Assembly: GCA_013378335.1 (NCBI GenBank) | Contig: CP040556.1 | Coordinates: 1,178,001-1,242,000, forward strand | Direction: 5' to 3' | Length of the DNA stretch: 64,000 nucleotides | Origin: Streptococcus sanguinis | GTDB lineage: Bacteria; Bacillota; Bacilli; Lactobacillales; Streptococcaceae | Shown here: piece after piece, positions 15,538 to 25,872 of the stretch | Layout: every line of letters begins with the position of its first letter | Position numbering within the stretch: the stretch's first letter is position 1 | Program-made: the position numbers and the translations under genes | Notes under the pieces: generated by a model | Database searches by the model: none | Told to the model about the DNA's origin: nothing | The model's input: the letters and a program-made list of their open reading frames with translations, nothing else

Positions 15538-17100
15538 ATGACAACTAGAACTGAATTGCAAGATGTCGAAAAGATCATCGTGCTTGATTACGGAAGCCAG
15601 TACAACCAGCTGATTTCACGCCGCATTCGTGAAATCGGTGTTTTTTCTGAGCTTAAGAGCCACAAGATTACCGCTGACGAAGTCCGTGCCATCCAGCCTG
15701 TCGGAATTATCCTTTCAGGCGGTCCAAATTCTGTATATGAAGACGGCTCTTTTGATATTGACCCAGAAATTTTCGAGTTGGGAATCCCAGTTTTGGGGAT
15801 CTGCTATGGTATGCAGCTGTTGACTCACAAGCTGGGCGGCAAGGTTGTCCCTGCTGGTCATGCTGGAAATCGAGAATATGGGCAGTCAACTCTGTCACAT
15901 ACCGCTAACTCCAGCCTTTTCAACGGAACACCTGAAAGCCAGCTAGTTCTTATGAGCCATGGAGATGCAGTAACAGAGATTCCCGCTGACTTTGTCCGTA
16001 CTGGTACTTCTGCTGACTGTCCTTTTGCAGCAATTGAAAATCCTACTAAGAAAATCTACGGCATTCAGTTCCACCCTGAGGTTCGTCATTCAGAATTTGG
16101 CTATGATATTCTTCGTAACTTTGCTCTTAATATTTGTAGAGCCAAAGGCGACTGGTCTATGGATAACTTCATTGACATGGAAATTCAAAAAATTCGCCAA
16201 ACTGTTGGTGACAAGAAGGTGCTGTTGGGACTTTCTGGTGGTGTAGACTCTTCTGTCGTCGGTGTTCTCTTGCAGAAAGCAATCGGTGATCAACTAATCT
16301 GTATCTTTGTGGATCATGGTCTTTTGCGAAAAGGCGAAGCTGACCAGGTCATGGATATGCTTGGCGGCAAATTTGGTTTGAATATCGTCAAGGCAGACGC
16401 AGCTAAACGTTTCCTTGATAAACTAACCGGTGTTTCTGATCCAGAGCAAAAACGTAAAATCATCGGAAACGAGTTTGTCTATGTCTTCGACGACGAAGCC
16501 AGCAAACTGAAAGATGTGAAATTCTTGGCTCAAGGAACGCTCTATACAGACGTTATCGAGTCCGGAACTGACACCGCTCAGACTATCAAGTCTCACCATA
16601 ACGTGGGTGGTCTGCCGGAAGACATGCAGTTTGAGTTGATTGAGCCACTGAATACTCTTTATAAGGACGAAGTTCGTGCTTTGGGTACAGAGCTTGGTAT
16701 GCCTGATGAAATTGTCTGGCGCCAGCCATTCCCAGGACCAGGACTTGCTATTCGCGTTATGGGAGAAATCACTGAGGAAAAATTAGAAACTGTCCGCGAA
16801 TCGGATGCTATTCTCCGCGAAGAAATTGCCAAAGCTGGTCTTGACCGCGCCATCTGGCAATACTTTACTGTTAATACTGGAGTCCGATCTGTTGGTGTCA
16901 TGGGTGACGGCCGGACTTACGACTACACAATTGCGATTCGCGCCATCACTTCTATCGATGGAATGACAGCTGACTTTGCCAAGATTCCTTGGGAAGTTCT
17001 GCAAAAAATCTCTGTTCGTATCGTCAACGAAGTAGACCATGTCAACCGTATCGTCTACGATATCACCAGCAAACCACCTGCAACTGTAGAGTGGGAGTAA
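15538..17100 (+). CDS. guaA: GMP synthase (glutamine-hydrolysing)
   Basis: 520 aa, converts XMP to GMP. Class I glutamine amidotransferase domain (about 1-200; nucleophile in GICYGMQL, later FHPEV), ATP-pyrophosphatase domain with P-loop LSGGVDSS, and the C-terminal dimerisation domain ending TVEWE. AAGAAAGGGAACAG precedes the ATG. One of the few rightward genes right of the terminus. Confidence 0.97.
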   Translation: MTTRTELQDVEKIIVLDYGSQYNQLISRRIREIGVFSELKSHKITADEVRAIQPVGIILSGGPNSVYEDGSFDIDPEIFELGIPVLGICYGMQLLTHKLGGKVVPAGHAGNREYGQSTLSHTANSSLFNGTPESQLVLMSHGDAVTEIPADFVRTGTSADCPFAAIENPTKKIYGIQFHPEVRHSEFGYDILRNFALNICRAKGDWSMDNFIDMEIQKIRQTVGDKKVLLGLSGGVDSSVVGVLLQKAIGDQLICIFVDHGLLRKGEADQVMDMLGGKFGLNIVKADAAKRFLDKLTGVSDPEQKRKIIGNEFVYVFDDEASKLKDVKFLAQGTLYTDVIESGTDTAQTIKSHHNVGGLPEDMQFELIEPLNTLYKDEVRALGTELGMPDEIVWRQPFPGPGLAIRVMGEITEEKLETVRESDAILREEIAKAGLDRAIWQYFTVNTGVRSVGVMGDGRTYDYTIAIRAITSIDGMTADFAKIPWEVLQKISVRIVNEVDHVNRIVYDITSKPPATVEWE

Positions 17101-17172
17101 TAAGCAAATCTTATTTAATAATCCTCCACCAGAAGGCTCCTGATAGAGGATTTAACATATTAAGAAATAACA

Positions 17173-17208
17173 AACAAGGCTAGGACATGTTAGTCCCAGC
17201 CTTGTTTT
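17173..17208. terminator. Bidirectional terminator between guaA and DUF1002 gene
   Basis: AACAAGGCTAGGAC (17173-17186) pairs with GTCCCAGCCTTGTTTT (17193-17208) with one mismatch. The GGCT-GGAC core resembles module H1 of the dispersed composite repeat seen at 19420 and 47272. Confidence 0.8.
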
Positions 17209-17222
17209 GCATAGTCTTGGAA

Positions 17223-18203
17223 TTAACCGCCAAACAATCCTTTAAAGAAGTTGACAATGGCATTCCAGATATTAGAAAAGAAATTACCGCCTTCTTGAAG
17301 GAGGCCGTTTGCATCAAAGTTGAGGTTAATATTATTAAAAGTATCCCCAGCCTTTGAAACAATACTGTCTTTCAAGTCGCTAAGCGTCTTCGTAAAGTCA
17401 GAATCCGTAATGACTCCACTGTTTGAAAGATTGATAGCGAAATTCACGATGAGGTTGATTTGGTCACTGGTCACTGACTGAGTCAGCCCATAGTTTTTCA
17501 AGGTTTCTTCAACAATCTTACGGACATCATCTTCTGTCAGATTGCTGTTGTTCTTCTTAGCATTGGCAATAGCCGCTTTGATATCAGCCAAGGCTACGTT
17601 GAGCTTGTCTGCGTCATAGCCTTCCTTACCTGTGTTTTCAGCATTGATACTAGAAAGGGCAGCCAGTTCTTCCTGAGCTAGGTTTTTATTTTCCTGAGGA
17701 ATGGTCGCACCATTAGCCTCTAGAGAGTAGTAAATCCCTGCCAAGGCGCTCTCACCTGTCACCGGAATCGGTGCTGCAACAGTAATCTGCGCGTGTTGAA
17801 CACCTAAAGTAACAGCCGCATTGCGATACATATCTTCTGTAACCTTTGTGATGTTTTGCGGAGTGACAATATTGACCTCTAATGGCTTATTGCTGCCTAA
17901 TTTCTGGATTTTTACAGAAGAATAAAGCTGCAGGCTAGGGTCGTTGGCAACATCCATGATTTTAGAGTAGACTTCCGGTGTCATGGTCTTAATTGCCTTG
18001 CTATCGCTGGATGAATTGTAGCCCAACATCTGCAAGGTCTGCTGTTTTTGGCTCTCATCTAAGGAGTAACCCAGCACATACTCTGGCTGCACGTATGTCT
18101 CATCAATGACTTTCTGAACATTTGAATCGGCAGCTGCGGTCGATACAGTAAACAGAGTAGCCAACAAGGCTCCTGCTGTCATTAAAGTTTTTTTGAATTT
18201 CAT
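17223..18203 (-). CDS. Secreted DUF1002-domain protein
   Basis: 326-residue exported protein: signal peptide (MKFKKTLMTAGALLATLF, cleavage near AAADS) and then a DUF1002 domain with the GYSLDESQKQQTLQML region and an ITVAAPIPVTGESALAG strand. The end (NIWNAIVNFFKGLFGG) is a short amphipathic aromatic helix that could touch membrane. No lipobox or sortase motif. Function of DUF1002 proteins is unknown to me. Ribosome site GAGGAAAAGAGG upstream. Confidence 0.8.
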   Translation of the reverse strand: MKFKKTLMTAGALLATLFTVSTAAADSNVQKVIDETYVQPEYVLGYSLDESQKQQTLQMLGYNSSSDSKAIKTMTPEVYSKIMDVANDPSLQLYSSVKIQKLGSNKPLEVNIVTPQNITKVTEDMYRNAAVTLGVQHAQITVAAPIPVTGESALAGIYYSLEANGATIPQENKNLAQEELAALSSINAENTGKEGYDADKLNVALADIKAAIANAKKNNSNLTEDDVRKIVEETLKNYGLTQSVTSDQINLIVNFAINLSNSGVITDSDFTKTLSDLKDSIVSKAGDTFNNINLNFDANGLLQEGGNFFSNIWNAIVNFFKGLFGG

Positions 18204-18367
18204 ATTGTTTTCCTCTTTTCCTCCCGCTATAGTTTCCCAAGTTCTATAGCTTTTTATAGAGCAAACTTCTTTCTGGGTGCCTCGAATTTCTGTTTCTTGA
18301 GCTTGTGATTTTCGCTCCTTTTGATATTCAGAGTGCTTCAGTTGAGTTGCTGCAATGATGGAGTTAT

Positions 18368-18400
18368 TATTATCTCATCCATAAATGGTTTGAGATAATA
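18368..18400. repeat. Nested palindrome upstream of the DUF1002 gene
   Basis: TATTATCTCA (18368-18377) and TGAGATAATA (18391-18400) are perfect inverted repeats enclosing a second palindrome, CCATAAATGG. No T-run follows. It may be an operator or mRNA stem for the secreted DUF1002 gene. Confidence 0.5.
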
Positions 18401-18478
18401 GATACATTTTACAACATTTCTCAAAGAAGTTCAAAGAAAAAACAGTCACTGAATTTGCTAGCCAGCAACTGCTCTTTT

Positions 18479-19333
18479 CTACTTTTTCCAAAGGAAGTCT
18501 ATCAGTAATTCGTCTACTTCTGGATTCTCATGCAATTGGCTGTGCTGAGCCAACTGACCTGTGATTTTCTTTTCCTGATAAGATTTAGCATTTTCAATCA
18601 GAAGGTATTTGAGACTGCGAGAAGAAATATTGAGGACAGAACCGTCGGATTCATTTTTAAAATCACCGTAAATGTTCAAAACATCTACCTGCTCTTGCGG
18701 GTAAACTTCTCGTAATCCCAGTAGATTTTGATAAGTCTGGCTCATAGCACTAGGCTGGCCAGTTTGGTCATCTAAGATACTCAAATCATCAGGCAAGTCC
18801 CTTCCTTCCAGACCGTTAACATGGTTGGCAATATTGACCTGCTTTTGCAACTGAGGAAGATTTTCATCCTGACCGTTTTCCAGCATATAAAAGAGGATGG
18901 ACATATTCCCCATCGAATGGCCTACCAGATTCATCTTATCAAAGCCATAAGTCTCTTGTAACTTACGAATCACAGCTGCTGCATATTTGCCATCTTGAGC
19001 ATAGTCGGCATTGCGGTTATCTTCGTAGTTTACCTTAATAATGGGATTGATAGCACCTTTCGGTATCTTTCCTAATAAGCTTACTTGCCCATTTTTACTG
19101 ACATTTGCTGTGATAATTGTCTGAGTGACTCCAGCCTTTTTGGCAGCCTCTGTCATATGATTTTCAGCATTAGAGCTGGATCCAAAACCATGGAAAAACA
19201 AGGTCGGCGTTGTTGACTGCACATATTGTTTTGTGTTGAGCTCAGTGGCTTCTTTATGGTTGTAAAAAGCTGTTAGACCGGCAATTGTCACTAAAACCAG
19301 AATAAGGAGCTTAAAACCGAGTTTCTTGTTCAT
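18479..19333 (-). CDS. DUF915 alpha/beta hydrolase, membrane-anchored or secreted
   Basis: 284 aa with an N-terminal hydrophobic segment (about 7-25) lacking a clear cleavage site or lipobox, so probably a signal anchor with an outward-facing hydrolase. Motifs: TLFFHGFGSSSNAE (oxyanion region), GHSMGN (nucleophile elbow), and a C-terminal AQHSQLHENPEVD with the likely catalytic histidine. Paralogue of the cytosolic DUF915 protein at 11331-12131. Substrate unknown. Confidence 0.82.
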   Translation of the reverse strand: MNKKLGFKLLILVLVTIAGLTAFYNHKEATELNTKQYVQSTTPTLFFHGFGSSSNAENHMTEAAKKAGVTQTIITANVSKNGQVSLLGKIPKGAINPIIKVNYEDNRNADYAQDGKYAAAVIRKLQETYGFDKMNLVGHSMGNMSILFYMLENGQDENLPQLQKQVNIANHVNGLEGRDLPDDLSILDDQTGQPSAMSQTYQNLLGLREVYPQEQVDVLNIYGDFKNESDGSVLNISSRSLKYLLIENAKSYQEKKITGQLAQHSQLHENPEVDELLIDFLWKK

Positions 19334-19419
19334 TTTTCATTCCTTTTTATGATAGATGTACAAAATTATATCATGTATCCATCGTGGTTACAAATATCCA
19401 GATTATTACTTTACCATCA

Positions 19420-19513
19420 AAAAAGAGGCTGGGACAAAAGTCCTAGCCTCACTGTGCGGAGGTGGGACGACGAAATCGAATTCTAACGAATTACCGATTT
19501 CTGTCCCACTCTC
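19420..19513. repeat. Dispersed composite hairpin repeat, short form (H1-H2)
   Basis: Module H1: GAGGCTGGGAC-aaaa-GTCCTAGCCTC. Module H2: an imperfect long hairpin from AGGTGGGACGACGAAATCG to CCGATTTCTGTCCCACT. The same two modules occur in opposite orientation at 47272-47455, there separated by an extra module. The element abuts the stop codon of the lysozyme-like gene and can act as its terminator. Confidence 0.8.
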
Positions 19514-20115
19514 TAAAACCATTTTAAGAGGCGCATGATGTGCATGTTCATCTTGACCTGACGGGAATAATAATAATTACCGCCGTTGATATAGAGTTCT
19601 GGCCCGTGGAAAATTGAAATCAGGTTATAGTAGCCGTAGGTCTTACCAGTTACATTTCCTAAGCTTGGTGCTACTACATCTTTGGAATATTTCTTTGCTA
19701 GCTCCAGCGTATTTTCACCACCGTTTTTAGCGACATAGTCGATATAAGCCTGACCGAAATTATAGGCTTGTACTGCTGTCCAAACGTCCACCTTTTTCTC
19801 GCTAGCTAACTCTAGGTTATCAGACAAGGTCTGAACTCCTTGGCGAATACTTTCTTTGTTATCCGTGATGGCATTGGTCTGACCAGTTGCGCTTTCACTG
19901 GACTGCATAACATCAGTATCTTTCCCCTTGGTCTCTGTATAAATCATGGCCAGCACCAATTCTTCATTGGCCGCTGTGTCCTGCTCATCAAGCACTTCTC
20001 TGACCAATGTCTGATACTTCATGACCTGCTTGACATCATGATGAACCTGATAAATCTTGTAGCCAGCAAAGAGCACGAAAAGGACTAAAATCAGTCTTCT
20101 TAGAAATTTAAACAT
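19513..20115 (-). CDS. Lysozyme-like cell wall protein (Pmp23-like)
   Basis: 200 aa: N-terminal membrane anchor (about 5-22, then KIYQVHHD) and an extracellular lysozyme-like domain. The likely catalytic glutamate lies in [10 protein letters not shown], followed by [10 protein letters not shown] and later [10 protein letters not shown]. It resembles pneumococcal Pmp23, a membrane-bound putative muramidase important for envelope integrity, which I recall near glyA as here. Overlaps the upstream nucleoid-associated gene by 1 bp, so translation is probably coupled. Confidence 0.8.
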   Translation of the reverse strand: MFKFLRRLILVLFVLFAGYKIYQVHHDVKQVMKYQTLVREVLDEQDTAANEELVLAMIYTETKGKDTDVMQSSESATGQTNAITDNKESIRQGVQTLSDNLELASEKKVDVWTAVQAYNFGQAYIDYVAKNGGENTLELAKKYSKDVVAPSLGNVTGKTYGYYNLISIFHGPELYINGGNYYYSRQVKMNMHIMRLLKWF

Positions 20116-21089
20116 TATTTATTTTGGATATCCTCGATGTTCTTAATCAAAATAGAATAGGTCCCGTTATCGTTCTGGATAAATTCTACCGACTCTGCGT
20201 CCTGATAGATATTATTAGGAACGATGAGTTCAATTCCATTTGAAAGGGAGAGTTTCTGATTTTCGAACTTTTTCTTCTGGCGGCTGCTGTCAATCTCATC
20301 AAACTTGACTGGCTCAGGAATAGCTTCCTTGACTTGGTCAATAAAGGTAAGTCGGGCAGTCAGATTGCTGTCAAAAAGATCATCGGCCAACTTCTCAGGC
20401 GACAGTTCGTCATTTTCTTCCAAATTTTTGAAAATACTGGATTTGACCTTGGACTGGAACTGAAAATCGTCTTTGTTAAAACTTTCAGCAACTTTTTGAG
20501 CAGTCTTCTCAAGCGTTTTGATTGATTTCTTAGCTGAGATTGTCGGATTGACCTGCAAAAGATTGTCTGACATATAATTGAGAAAGGCACCGTTATACTT
20601 GATGCGCTTTTCAATCAGATGGTACTTGCGAGATTTGAGATTGATGACCAAAGCCTCGTCCGCACCCGTACCAAAGCCAGGCAGATTGTTCTGCGTCAGC
20701 TTGATAGGATTGTCCGCCTCGCCACCTAAGTGGGTCAGAGTTTCCCGCAGAGCAATCCGCAGAAAAGCAAAATGCTCCACACCTTCTTTGTCAAACTGGA
20801 CAAAAATCAGATCGTTGGTTTTCTGGTTTTCACTGACTGAAAACTCCTCCTGCCAGAGCTTGGTCACTGTCACTGATGTTTCCAGTAGGTCATCTGAAAG
20901 ATGGGCTAAAAAGACATTTTCGGGATCGAAAACACCTGTTTTAGCATCATCAGAATAGACCCGCTCAATCTTCTTGCGCAGGTACTCTTCAATCTTGGGA
21001 GTGATGTTGAGAAACTTATCCGCCAGCAGCAGTTCGGTATCAGCTGGGCTGAATTGATGAATAATCGCTTTTTTTACGTAAATATCCAT
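20115..21089 (-). CDS. Nucleoid-associated protein (NdpA/YejK family)
   Basis: 324 aa, resembling 37-kDa nucleoid-associated proteins: starts [20 protein letters not shown], with a middle [18 protein letters not shown] region. Basic and acidic patches but no membrane segment. The gene begins 1 bp after the glyA stop and ends overlapping the lysozyme-like gene, so all three form one operon. Role presumed to be DNA association; not shown by sequence. Confidence 0.8.
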   Translation of the reverse strand: MDIYVKKAIIHQFSPADTELLLADKFLNITPKIEEYLRKKIERVYSDDAKTGVFDPENVFLAHLSDDLLETSVTVTKLWQEEFSVSENQKTNDLIFVQFDKEGVEHFAFLRIALRETLTHLGGEADNPIKLTQNNLPGFGTGADEALVINLKSRKYHLIEKRIKYNGAFLNYMSDNLLQVNPTISAKKSIKTLEKTAQKVAESFNKDDFQFQSKVKSSIFKNLEENDELSPEKLADDLFDSNLTARLTFIDQVKEAIPEPVKFDEIDSSRQKKKFENQKLSLSNGIELIVPNNIYQDAESVEFIQNDNGTYSILIKNIEDIQNK

Positions 21090-21090
21090 C

Positions 21091-22353
21091 TTAGTTCAAG
21101 CCCTCATAGAGCGGAAAAGCGTCCGTCAATTCGCGAACTTCTGCCCGTACCTGATTCAGCACTGCTTCATTTTCAGTGTTTTCCAAAGCCTTGATAATAA
21201 GCTCGGCTACCTTGATGCTTTCTGTTACACCAAAGCCTCGAGCTGCAATAGCTGCTGTACCGATACGAATTCCGCTAGTCTTAAATGGTGACAAAGTCTC
21301 GTAAGGGATGGAGTTTTTATTGAGGGTAATATTAACCTCATCCAAGAGATTTTGCGCTACTTTCCCATTTTCTACAACCTTAGTGACATCAACTAAGAAA
21401 AGGTGATTTTCAGTACCGTCAGAAATCACACGGAACTTGTCATGCTGACGGAAGACTTGCGCCATTGCTTGGGCATTGTCCAAAATCTGCTGAGCATAAA
21501 CCTTGAAAGCTGGGTCAAGTACTTCTTTAAAGGCAACTGCTTTGGCTGCAATGACATGCTCCAATGGTCCGCCTTGAATGCCCGGGAAGATAGCTGAGTT
21601 AATTTTCTTAGCTAGGTCTTCATCATTTGTCAAAATCAAGCCGCCGCGAGGACCACGCAAGGTCTTGTGGGTTGTCGTGGTTGTGATATCTGCATAAGGA
21701 ACAGGGCTAGGATGGAGACCTGCAGCAACCAAGCCGGCGATGTGAGCCATATCTACCATAAGCTTGGCACCTACTGCATCAGCGATTTCACGGAATTTTG
21801 AAAAGTCAATGATGTGAGAGTAGGCTGAAGCCCCTGCCACAATCAGCTTAGGCTGAACTTCCTTGGCTTGCTGGAGGATTGCATCAAAGTCAAGTAATTC
21901 TGTTTCCGGATCAACACTATAAGATACAAAATTATAGGTTTGACCAGAGAAGCTGACTGATGCACCATGAGTCAAGTGGCCGCCGGCAGACAAATCCATA
22001 CCCATAACTGTATCGCCTGGCTCAATCAAAGCCATATAAGCAGCGCAATTTGCCTGGCTGCCTGAGTGAGGCTGAACATTAGCAAACTTAGCACCAAAGA
22101 TTTCCTTGGCGCGTTCAATTGCCAGACTCTCAATCACATCCACTACATCTGTCCCACCATAGTAACGGCGACCTGGATAACCTTCAGCGTACTTATTGGT
22201 CAAAATAGAACCTTGAGCAGCCATGACAGCTTTAGAAACGACATTTTCTGAAGCAATCAGCTCAATATTATGCTGCTGACGTTCTTCTTCTTTAGCAACT
22301 GCTTCCCAAATCTCTGGGTCAAATGCTTTGTAGTCTTCTTGGTCAAAAATCAT
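21091..22353 (-). CDS. glyA: Serine hydroxymethyltransferase
   Basis: PLP enzyme (420 aa) interconverting serine and glycine with tetrahydrofolate. PLP-lysine motif [14 protein letters not shown] and N-terminal [10 protein letters not shown] are diagnostic. Intact at normal length. AAGGGAGACACC precedes the ATG. Confidence 0.97.
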   Translation of the reverse strand: MIFDQEDYKAFDPEIWEAVAKEEERQQHNIELIASENVVSKAVMAAQGSILTNKYAEGYPGRRYYGGTDVVDVIESLAIERAKEIFGAKFANVQPHSGSQANCAAYMALIEPGDTVMGMDLSAGGHLTHGASVSFSGQTYNFVSYSVDPETELLDFDAILQQAKEVQPKLIVAGASAYSHIIDFSKFREIADAVGAKLMVDMAHIAGLVAAGLHPSPVPYADITTTTTHKTLRGPRGGLILTNDEDLAKKINSAIFPGIQGGPLEHVIAAKAVAFKEVLDPAFKVYAQQILDNAQAMAQVFRQHDKFRVISDGTENHLFLVDVTKVVENGKVAQNLLDEVNITLNKNSIPYETLSPFKTSGIRIGTAAIAARGFGVTESIKVAELIIKALENTENEAVLNQVRAEVRELTDAFPLYEGLN

Positions 22354-22400
22354 AAGGTGTCTCCCTTCTTTTGCGAAAATAGGACCTAAGGTCCTAAAAG

Positions 22401-22991
22401 TTAAAATTTTATACCATTTACTTGGGCGAGAATATCCTCGCGAGTGATTGCCCCTTGGCGTAAAATAAGAGCCTTTTCTCCAGACAAGTCTAGAATAGTT
22501 GAATCCTGACCGGTCAAAGAGTCATCATCTTCTACCCCCGAGACCTCCTCTTGGAAATCCATCATAATCTGCTGGAAAGAAGTTCCACTAGCTTTTCCAG
22601 AAAGATTGGCGGATGGACCAATCAAGGGACCGTACTTCCGAATCAAGTCCAGGGTGACCGGATGTTTAGGAATCCGAAAACCTACGGTTTTCATACCTGA
22701 GTTTATCCAAGCAGGCACTCGGTCATTGGCTTGGAGGATAATAGTCAGCGGCCCAGGTAGAAAGGTTTGATAGAGTTGCTTCAGATAACTGGGCTGATTC
22801 TTGGAAAAGGCATAAATCTCTTCCAAGCTAGCCACATTGAGATTAAGAGCCTTGGCACGAGGTCTTCGTTTTAATTCGTAGACTCGTTCAACCGCCTCTT
22901 GATTCAAAGCCTGGGCAAAGAGGCCATAAACAGTTTCTGTAGGCAGGACAACTGCTCCGCCTGCTGCCAGAGTCTTTTCTATCTTATCCAT
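22401..22991 (-). CDS. Threonylcarbamoyl-AMP synthase (Sua5/YwlC/YrdC)
   Basis: Makes threonylcarbamoyl-AMP for the tRNA t6A modification. YrdC fold with [24 protein letters not shown] and the [13 protein letters not shown] motif; about 196 aa, lacking the extra Sua5 domain. The ATG at 22991 overlaps the prmC stop region (coupled); an upstream TTG at 23021 is a weaker alternative. Pairing with prmC and prfA is common in Firmicutes. Confidence 0.85.
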   Translation of the reverse strand: MDKIEKTLAAGGAVVLPTETVYGLFAQALNQEAVERVYELKRRPRAKALNLNVASLEEIYAFSKNQPSYLKQLYQTFLPGPLTIILQANDRVPAWINSGMKTVGFRIPKHPVTLDLIRKYGPLIGPSANLSGKASGTSFQQIMMDFQEEVSGVEDDDSLTGQDSTILDLSGEKALILRQGAITREDILAQVNGIKF

Positions 22992-23812
22992 TGTCCATTG
23001 CCACCATTCTATCTTTGCCAAATTGATCTTTCAGAACTCGGATTCGTTTTTTAGGGAAGGATTGTTTAAGTAACTCCCTGACACCGTCTCCTTGCTTGTA
23101 TCCAATTTCCAGATAGATTTTTCCTTTTCTGTCAGATAGTCTCCTGCCTGCTCTGCTATTTTCCGATAGACGGCATAGCCATCCTCCTCCGCGAAGAGGG
23201 CCATGTGAGGTTCTGATGTCAAAACGTTAAGTCCAACTTCATTCTTATCCGCTTCTGAAATATAGGGCGGGTTGGAGACGATGATGTCAAAGCTCCCACT
23301 GATTGCTTCAAAACAATCGGATCGGACAAAAGCAAGACTAAGGCTGCAAGACTGAGCATTTTCTGCTGCTAAGGAAAGAGCGTCTTTCGAAAGGTCTGAA
23401 GCAGTAATCTGCCAGTCTGGACGGCCGTTTGCCAGTGCAAGAGCAATGGCTCCGCTACCCGTCCCTATATCCAAGACAGACAGAGAATTTTCGGGATTTT
23501 CTGACAAAATCAGCTCCACCAGCTCCTCCGTCTCAGGCCTTGGAATCAGAACACGCTCATCAACCTTGAGAGTCAAACCGTGAAAGTCACTGCTGCCAAT
23601 GATATACTGGGCTGGTTGTGAGAAAGCAACTGCTTTTGAATTGCTTTTAGCTGCTCACGGTCTTCCTGGCCGACTTCTGTCCGAAGCTTGAGAACAAAGT
23701 CGGTAAAGGAGAGCTCATTGAGAGCCCGATAAACGAAAGTCAGGCTTTCTGCTTCTTCTCCCACTGCTACTAGCTCTTGCTCTAGCACAGCCAAATATTG
23801 AGCTAATGTCAT
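22984..23812 (-). pseudogene. prmC: PrmC release-factor glutamine methyltransferase, frameshifted twice
   Basis: N5-glutamine methyltransferase modifying the GGQ of RF1, encoded next door. SAM motif VLDIGTGSGAIALAL and catalytic NPPY (IVSNPPYIS) are present. The frame breaks near 23615 (protein switches from LLSH to the PAQYIIGSSDFHGLTLK frame) and near 23123 (LTEK continues as KIYLEIGYKQGDG in another frame), each explained by one missing base, the second in a GGG run. All three pieces encode normal family sequence, so sequencing error is likelier than decay of this important gene. Confidence 0.85.
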
Positions 23813-24891
23813 TATTTATTCAGCTCTTCTAGCTTTTGAGTTTGGTCATAGAGAACCAGAGCGTCAACGACTTCATCCAGTTTGCCAGCTAAAATCGTGT
23901 CCAGCTTTTGCAAGGTCAAACCGATACGGTGATCTGTCACCCGGTTTTGCGGGAAATTATAGGTACGAATCCGCTCTGAGCGATCACCTGTGCCAATCGT
24001 AGACTTGCGCTCTGCATCCTGCTCATCTTGAGCAATTTGAGCAAAGTGGTCTGCTACGCGGGCTCGGATGATTTTCATAGCCTTATCTCTATTCTTCTGC
24101 TGGGTCCGTTCTTCCTGCATTTCGACCTTGATATTGGTTGGCAGATGGACAATACGAACAGCGGTCGCAACCTTATTGACGTTCTGTCCGCCAGCACCAG
24201 ACGCGTGGTAGATGTCAACGCGCAAATCTTTAGGATCAATGTCGTATTCGACTTCTTCGATTTCTGGCATAACCAAGACGGTTGCCGTCGAGGTGTGAAC
24301 GCGGCCTTGGCTTTCGGTTACAGGAACCCGCTGTACGCGGTGAGCGCCAGATTCATACTTAAGCTTTGAGTAGACCGACTGACCTGAGACCATAGCGACC
24401 ACTTCCTTGATTCCACCTACACCATTGTAAGAAGCTTCCATAACTTCAAAGCGCCAGCCTTGGCTCTCAGCATATTTTTGATACATCTGCAAGAGGTCTC
24501 CTGCGAACAACTGAGCCTCATCTCCTCCTGCTGCACCGCGGATTTCAAGGATAATATTCTTATCATCGTTTGGATCTTTCGGTAAAAGAAGGATTTTTAG
24601 TTTTTCCTCGTATTCTTCTTTTTCAGTCTTGGCATCTTTTAGTTCCAGCTTGGCCATTTCCTCCAAGTCCGCATCACCAGAGGCGTCTTTAATCATTTCT
24701 TCGGCGTCTGTGATGTTTTGCAGAACTTTTTTATACTCGCGGTAAGCCGCCACTGTATCGCGGGTGCTGGCTTCTTCCTTAGAAAGCTCCATAAAGCGCT
24801 TGGTATCGCTGACTACATCTGGGTCGCTTAGGAGTTCACCAAGTTCTTCGTAGCGATCTTCAACCGCTTGTAACTGTTCATAGATGTTCAT
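23812..24891 (-). CDS. prfA: Peptide chain release factor 1
   Basis: RF1 (359 aa) terminates translation at UAA/UAG. It carries the peptidyl-transferase-centre GGQ motif in [12 protein letters not shown], the substrate of PrmC, and the RF1-type PxT-like recognition region in domain 2. Stop codon overlaps the prmC start. Intact. Confidence 0.97.
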   Translation of the reverse strand: MNIYEQLQAVEDRYEELGELLSDPDVVSDTKRFMELSKEEASTRDTVAAYREYKKVLQNITDAEEMIKDASGDADLEEMAKLELKDAKTEKEEYEEKLKILLLPKDPNDDKNIILEIRGAAGGDEAQLFAGDLLQMYQKYAESQGWRFEVMEASYNGVGGIKEVVAMVSGQSVYSKLKYESGAHRVQRVPVTESQGRVHTSTATVLVMPEIEEVEYDIDPKDLRVDIYHASGAGGQNVNKVATAVRIVHLPTNIKVEMQEERTQQKNRDKAMKIIRARVADHFAQIAQDEQDAERKSTIGTGDRSERIRTYNFPQNRVTDHRIGLTLQKLDTILAGKLDEVVDALVLYDQTQKLEELNK

Positions 24892-24927
24892 AGATTTTTC
24901 ATCATCTCCTTTATTTCTATCATTGGA

Positions 24928-25500
24928 TTATTTAATGTCAGGGTTAAAATAGTGCTTGCGGCAGACTGAGATATAGGTCTCGTGGCCGCCAATTTTAATC
25001 TGTTCTCCGTCATAAACCGGCTTTCCGTTATCAGTCCGTAAAACCATGGTGGCCTTACGAGAGCAATATTGGCAAATGGTTTTAATCTCCTCAATCTTGT
25101 CAGCCAAGAGCAAGAGGTGTTTGGAGCCTTCAAAGAGTTCATTGCGAAAGTCGTTTTTCAGACCAAAAGCCATAACTGGAACATCCAACTCATCCACCAC
25201 TCTAGCCAAATCATAGACATGATGGCGTTTCAAGAACTGAGCCTCATCAATCAAAACACAATAAGGTTTTTCAGGCAGCTGCTGGATATAGCCAAAAATA
25301 TCCGTCTGATCTTCAATAGCCATAGCATTCCGCTTCATACCGATACGACTAGAAACGACACCAAAGCCGTCGCGGGTATCAAGAGCTGAGGTCATGATGA
25401 CTACGCTCTTGCCTTGTTCTTCATAATTGTGGGCCACTTTCAAAATTTCAATGGTCTTGCCCGAATTCATCGTGCCATATTTGTAGTATAACTGAGCCAT
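24928..25500 (-). CDS. tdk: Thymidine kinase
   Basis: Type II thymidine kinase (190 aa) phosphorylating thymidine with ATP. P-loop GTMNSGKT near the N-terminus, DEAQFL (metal/active-site region), zinc ribbon CQYC with a later CRKHYF, and the lasso region. Heads the tdk-prfA-prmC-sua5 run. Confidence 0.96.
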   Translation of the reverse strand: MAQLYYKYGTMNSGKTIEILKVAHNYEEQGKSVVIMTSALDTRDGFGVVSSRIGMKRNAMAIEDQTDIFGYIQQLPEKPYCVLIDEAQFLKRHHVYDLARVVDELDVPVMAFGLKNDFRNELFEGSKHLLLLADKIEEIKTICQYCSRKATMVLRTDNGKPVYDGEQIKIGGHETYISVCRKHYFNPDIK

Positions 25501-25584
25501 AATTTAAATCTTTGCTAATTCACTATCTCCATTTTTACTTCACATTATTTTACCATAATTCATTACTCTTTAAAACCTCATTTG

Positions 25585-25593
25585 TGATAAAAT
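25585..25593 (+). promoter_or_regulatory. Extended -10 of the tautomerase gene
   Basis: TGATAAAAT, the same extended -10 seen before guaA and the gene at 8850; no clear -35. Confidence 0.4.
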
Positions 25594-25623
25594 AATAATA
25601 ACGAAATAAAGGAGGCAGAAAAT

Positions 25624-25806
25624 ATGCCATTTGTTAGAATTGATTTATTTGAAGGTCGTACTCTGGAGCAGAAAAAAGCTCTTGCCAAGGAAGTAACTGA
25701 AGCCGTTGTCAGAAATACAGGCGCACCTCAGTCTGCTGTCCATGTCATTATTAACGACATGCCAGAAGGAACTTACTTCCCACAAGGTCAAATGAGGGAA
25801 AAATAA
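25624..25806 (+). CDS. 4-oxalocrotonate tautomerase family protein
   Basis: 60-residue tautomerase starting MPFVRIDLFEGRT; after Met removal Pro-2 is the catalytic base. AAAGGAGG lies 8 nt before the ATG. The in vivo substrate in streptococci is unknown. Own promoter and terminator. Confidence 0.9.
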   Translation: MPFVRIDLFEGRTLEQKKALAKEVTEAVVRNTGAPQSAVHVIINDMPEGTYFPQGQMREK

Positions 25807-25816
25807 AAAAAGAATA

Positions 25817-25855
25817 GCCAGCTGCTCGTATCACCATCAGCAGCTGGCCTTTTTA
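25817..25855 (+). terminator. Terminator after tautomerase gene
   Basis: GCCAGCTGCT (25817-25826) and AGCAGCTGGC (25839-25848), perfect 10-bp stem, then CTTTTT. Confidence 0.9.
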
Positions 25856-25872
25856 TTATTGACTTTCAGTCT

